Below are positions 58,617 through 60,133 of a DNA stretch of 60,133 nt, in pieces. The stretch comes from an uncultured Traorella sp. Lineage in GTDB: Bacteria; Bacillota_I; Bacilli_A; Erysipelotrichales; Erysipelotrichaceae. The stretch is taken from positions 1 to 60,133 of the forward strand of contig CALUVS010000008.1 of assembly GCA_944324265.1 (NCBI GenBank). The letters are read 5' to 3'. Numbering within the stretch: the stretch's first letter is position 1; every line of letters starts with the position of its first letter. Position numbers and translations under genes: made by a program. The notes under the pieces are model-generated. The model was not told the DNA's origin, did not search any database, and saw only the letters and a list, made by a program, of their open reading frames with translations.

Positions 58617-58819
58617 GATGCACTTCCTTCCATAATAGAAACTAAGGTTTCTATCTGCGTATTGATACGAGAACATAGATCATTCAGATGCTGGTCTACT
58701 TTTTTATCTTCGACTAAATCACATTCGTGCTGAGTTTTTTTGATGGCGATTGCCATAGCAGTTACAATGTCTTCGATATATAAACAGTCTTTGGGAGTAA
58801 GCGTTATTTTCTTTGGCAT
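58613..58819 (-). CDS. CotF-like spore-coat-family protein, first member
   Basis: About 68 residues. LTPKDCLYIEDIVTAMAIAIKKTQHECDLVED resembles the other half of the COG5577 spore-coat pair (a short four-helix-type ferritin-like fragment). The ATG at 58819 follows AAGGAGGCCTTT. Translationally coupled to the next gene. Assignment is moderate because both proteins are short. Confidence 0.5.
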   Translation of the reverse strand: MPKKITLTPKDCLYIEDIVTAMAIAIKKTQHECDLVEDKKVDQHLNDLCSRINTQIETLVSIMEGSAS

Positions 58820-58888
58820 AAAGGCCTCCTTGTCATATTTAATATGCATGGATTTGAAAAAAATATACAAACATTTTGCTTGTAGTGC

Positions 58889-58894
58889 TATAAT
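58889..58894 (+). promoter_or_regulatory. Extended -10 element
   Basis: TATAAT at 58889-58894, preceded by TGC at 58886-58888, 22 bp before the phosphatase start. No convincing -35. Confidence 0.5.
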
Positions 58895-58916
58895 AACTAA
58901 GTCAAGGAGAAGAATC

Positions 58917-59447
58917 ATGTTGCCAGGATTAAAAGAATCGATTTATATTCAGAGTTTCAAACATGATGGTTCTCTTCATAGAACATGGGCGAAAGGCTAT
59001 GTTATGGAAGCCAATGAGAAAAGAATTGTTGCTGTTACCAATAAAACATGGGTGACGGAAGCTGACGGCAGAAAATGGATCACACGTGAACCGGCTATCT
59101 GCTTCTTCTATCCAGACAAGTGGTACAACATCATTTGCATGATTCGCAAGGCGGGTATTTTCTATTATTGCAATTTAGCTTCTCCCAGTATTTACGATGG
59201 GGAAGCATTAAAGAATATTGATTATGATCTCGATGTAAAAGTTAATCAATATGGCGAATGTACAATTTTGGATGAAGATGAATATGAGGAACATGGAATC
59301 CAGATGGGATATTCCAGTGACCTGAAGCGGGCCATAGAAACGAGCATGGAACGTCTGCTCATTGAAATTCAAAGTGGGAAATCACCTTTTGACCATGATG
59401 AAATTATGCAGATTTATGAACGCTATCTGCAAGAAACTCAACATTAG
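58917..59447 (+). CDS. DUF402 nucleoside tri-/diphosphate phosphatase (YgaC/Ntdp-like)
   Basis: About 176 residues, the usual length of Ntdp. YIQSFKHDGSLHRTW near the N-terminus, AICFFYPDKWYNIICMIR near residue 60, FYYCNLASPSIYDG and IDYDLDVKVNQYGECTILDEDEYEEH carry the conserved acidic metal-binding residues of the DUF402 fold. It hydrolyses nucleoside tri- and diphosphates. The ATG at 58917 follows AAGGAGA. Confidence 0.9.
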   Translation: MLPGLKESIYIQSFKHDGSLHRTWAKGYVMEANEKRIVAVTNKTWVTEADGRKWITREPAICFFYPDKWYNIICMIRKAGIFYYCNLASPSIYDGEALKNIDYDLDVKVNQYGECTILDEDEYEEHGIQMGYSSDLKRAIETSMERLLIEIQSGKSPFDHDEIMQIYERYLQETQH

Positions 59448-59468
59448 AAGCATTGTGCTTCTTTTTGT
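59446..59468 (+). terminator. Intrinsic terminator
   Basis: AGAAGCA (59446-59452)/TGCTTCT (59456-59462), then TTTT. Confidence 0.82.
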
Positions 59469-59502
59469 TTGCATAAATCTTCACCAAACTTTCACATAAA
59501 AA

Positions 59503-59529
59503 TTAGCACTCTCTACTTGACAGTGCTAA
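59503..59529 (+). promoter_or_regulatory. CIRCE element (HrcA operator)
   Basis: TTAGCACTC (59503-59511), nine bases, CAGTGCTAA (59521-59529), one mismatch from the canonical TTAGCACTC-N9-GAGTGCTAA. It covers the -35 of the hsp20 promoter, so HrcA should repress it until heat shock. Confidence 0.92.
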
Positions 59530-59544
59530 AAATGTGGCTATAAT
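59517..59544 (+). promoter_or_regulatory. Promoter of the small heat-shock gene
   Basis: TTGACA (59517-59522), 16-bp spacer, TATAAT (59539-59544). Confidence 0.88.
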
Positions 59545-59619
59545 AATAAATGTAATCAAGGAAGATTACATAAAACATACGATGAAAAATAAGCGTATGC
59601 TTAAAAGGAGGAATGATTT

Positions 59620-60042
59620 ATGTTACTGCCTAGATTATTTGATGATGATTTATTTGATGATTTCTTTGAAATGGATAGAAGACCAATGTTTGGCAAACAC
59701 GAAAGAAATTGGATGAAGACCGATATCAAGGAAACCGACAATGGTTATGAATTGGATATGGACTTGCCTGGATTCAAGAAGGATGAAGTAAAGATCGAAC
59801 TTGAAAATGGCTATCTGACCATCAGTGCTGCCAAAGGACATGATGTGGATGATAAAGACAAGGAAGGCAATTATATCCGTAAGGAAAGGGTATATGGCAG
59901 CTGTTCAAGAAGCTTCTATGTCGGAGAAGATATCAAGCATGAAGATATCAAAGCAAGCTTCAGTGATGGTATCTTACGATTGAGCATTCCGAAAGTTGAC
60001 CAGCCAAAATTGGACAATAAGAAATATATTGCAATTGAATAG
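59620..60042 (+). CDS. Hsp20/alpha-crystallin small heat-shock protein
   Basis: 140 residues. The alpha-crystallin domain runs from about residue 32 (TDIKETDNGYELDMDLPGFKKDEVKIELENGYLTISA) to GILRLSIPK near residue 125, with a short C-terminal tail. An ATP-independent holdase that binds unfolding proteins. Strong AAAAGGAGG site. Controlled by CIRCE. Confidence 0.95.
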   Translation: MLLPRLFDDDLFDDFFEMDRRPMFGKHERNWMKTDIKETDNGYELDMDLPGFKKDEVKIELENGYLTISAAKGHDVDDKDKEGNYIRKERVYGSCSRSFYVGEDIKHEDIKASFSDGILRLSIPKVDQPKLDNKKYIAIE

Positions 60043-60066
60043 ATCGAAAGATCTATTCTTTTTTTA
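60037..60066 (+). terminator. Terminator overlapping the hsp20 stop codon
   Basis: GAATAGATC (60037-60045)/GATCTATTC (60050-60058) with a long T-run. The TAG stop lies in the stem. Confidence 0.88.
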
Positions 60067-60133
60067 TTTAATAGGAAATTTCATTTTACAAAAAAATGTT
60101 TTAAAATACCCCATTAAACAGACTGGTTGTTAA

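Overview
The window looks like chromosomal DNA of a low-GC Gram-positive gut bacterium, most likely an Erysipelotrichia (Bacillota). Evidence: AT-rich sequence, strong AGGAGG-type ribosome binding sites, many intrinsic terminators, a T-box leader, a CIRCE-type heat-shock operator, CcpA-like cre sites, YaaA/YutG/YgaC-type housekeeping genes, CotF-like genes, a PDTG-anchored surface protein and two secreted FMN/FAD reductases of the kind that is expanded in gut Erysipelotrichia. The genus cannot be fixed from the sequence alone.

Layout. 1-4.6 kb: tRNA-Thr, an orphan lipoprotein, a promoter-to-terminator non-coding RNA candidate, a DUF3800 protein, a NUDIX hydrolase and a pRiA4b ORF-3-like protein. 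4.85-10.8 kb: a four-gene restriction-modification operon (C5 cytosine methylase, MutL/MORC-like GHKL ATPase, Z1 helicase-like ATPase, PD-(D/E)XK protein), followed by decayed sequence. 11.3-15.9 kb: a CrtC/AttH-like protein with an SDR, an ABC-F ATPase and a secreted cell-wall-binding protein. 16-20 kb (minus): an exporter pair resembling CydDC with YgbA- and YbaN-like genes. 20.3-24.8 kb: two small HTH modules and an array of lipoproteins sharing a nearly invariant N-terminus. 24.9-29.4 kb (minus): a Na+/alanine symporter and a TrpXYZ-type ABC importer behind a T-box. 29.4-29.85 kb: two tandem paralogous small RNA candidates. 29.9-38.9 kb: malate/fumarate metabolism (malic enzyme, two-subunit class I fumarase), two secreted flavin reductases, each with a local regulator (TetR, MerR) and a plausible operator. 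38.9-52.6 kb: mostly housekeeping genes, including a kinase with a nonsense codon, a two-part ThrE exporter, a U32 protease, YaaA, an ankyrin protein, an EF-G paralogue, an M32 carboxypeptidase, a PgpA-like protein and an AAC(3)-like acetyltransferase. 52.7-56.7 kb: a possible invertible promoter, a large BspA/InlB-repeat surface protein and two small paralogues flanking it. 56.8-60.1 kb: a lipoprotein, an Rpn-tail fragment, fRMsr, a CotF-like pair, a DUF402 phosphatase and Hsp20 under CIRCE.

Working together: malic enzyme and fumarase share overlapping reading frames behind one consensus promoter and interconvert pyruvate, malate and fumarate. The adjacent secreted flavin reductases probably accept electrons for anaerobic respiration, but both lack the NRLGG arginine motif of true fumarate reductases, so their acceptor may be something else. 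The four defence genes are spaced and overlapped like one transcript.

Most promising for new biology: (1) the twin C-rich sRNAs, whose promoters carry 10-bp-phased CACATAA boxes at identical distances from the -10; (2) the 20-bp perfect inverted repeat flanking a terminator and promoter upstream of the surface-protein locus; (3) a cre-overlapped RNA encoding a 26-residue peptide; (4) an orphan structured RNA at 1.5 kb.
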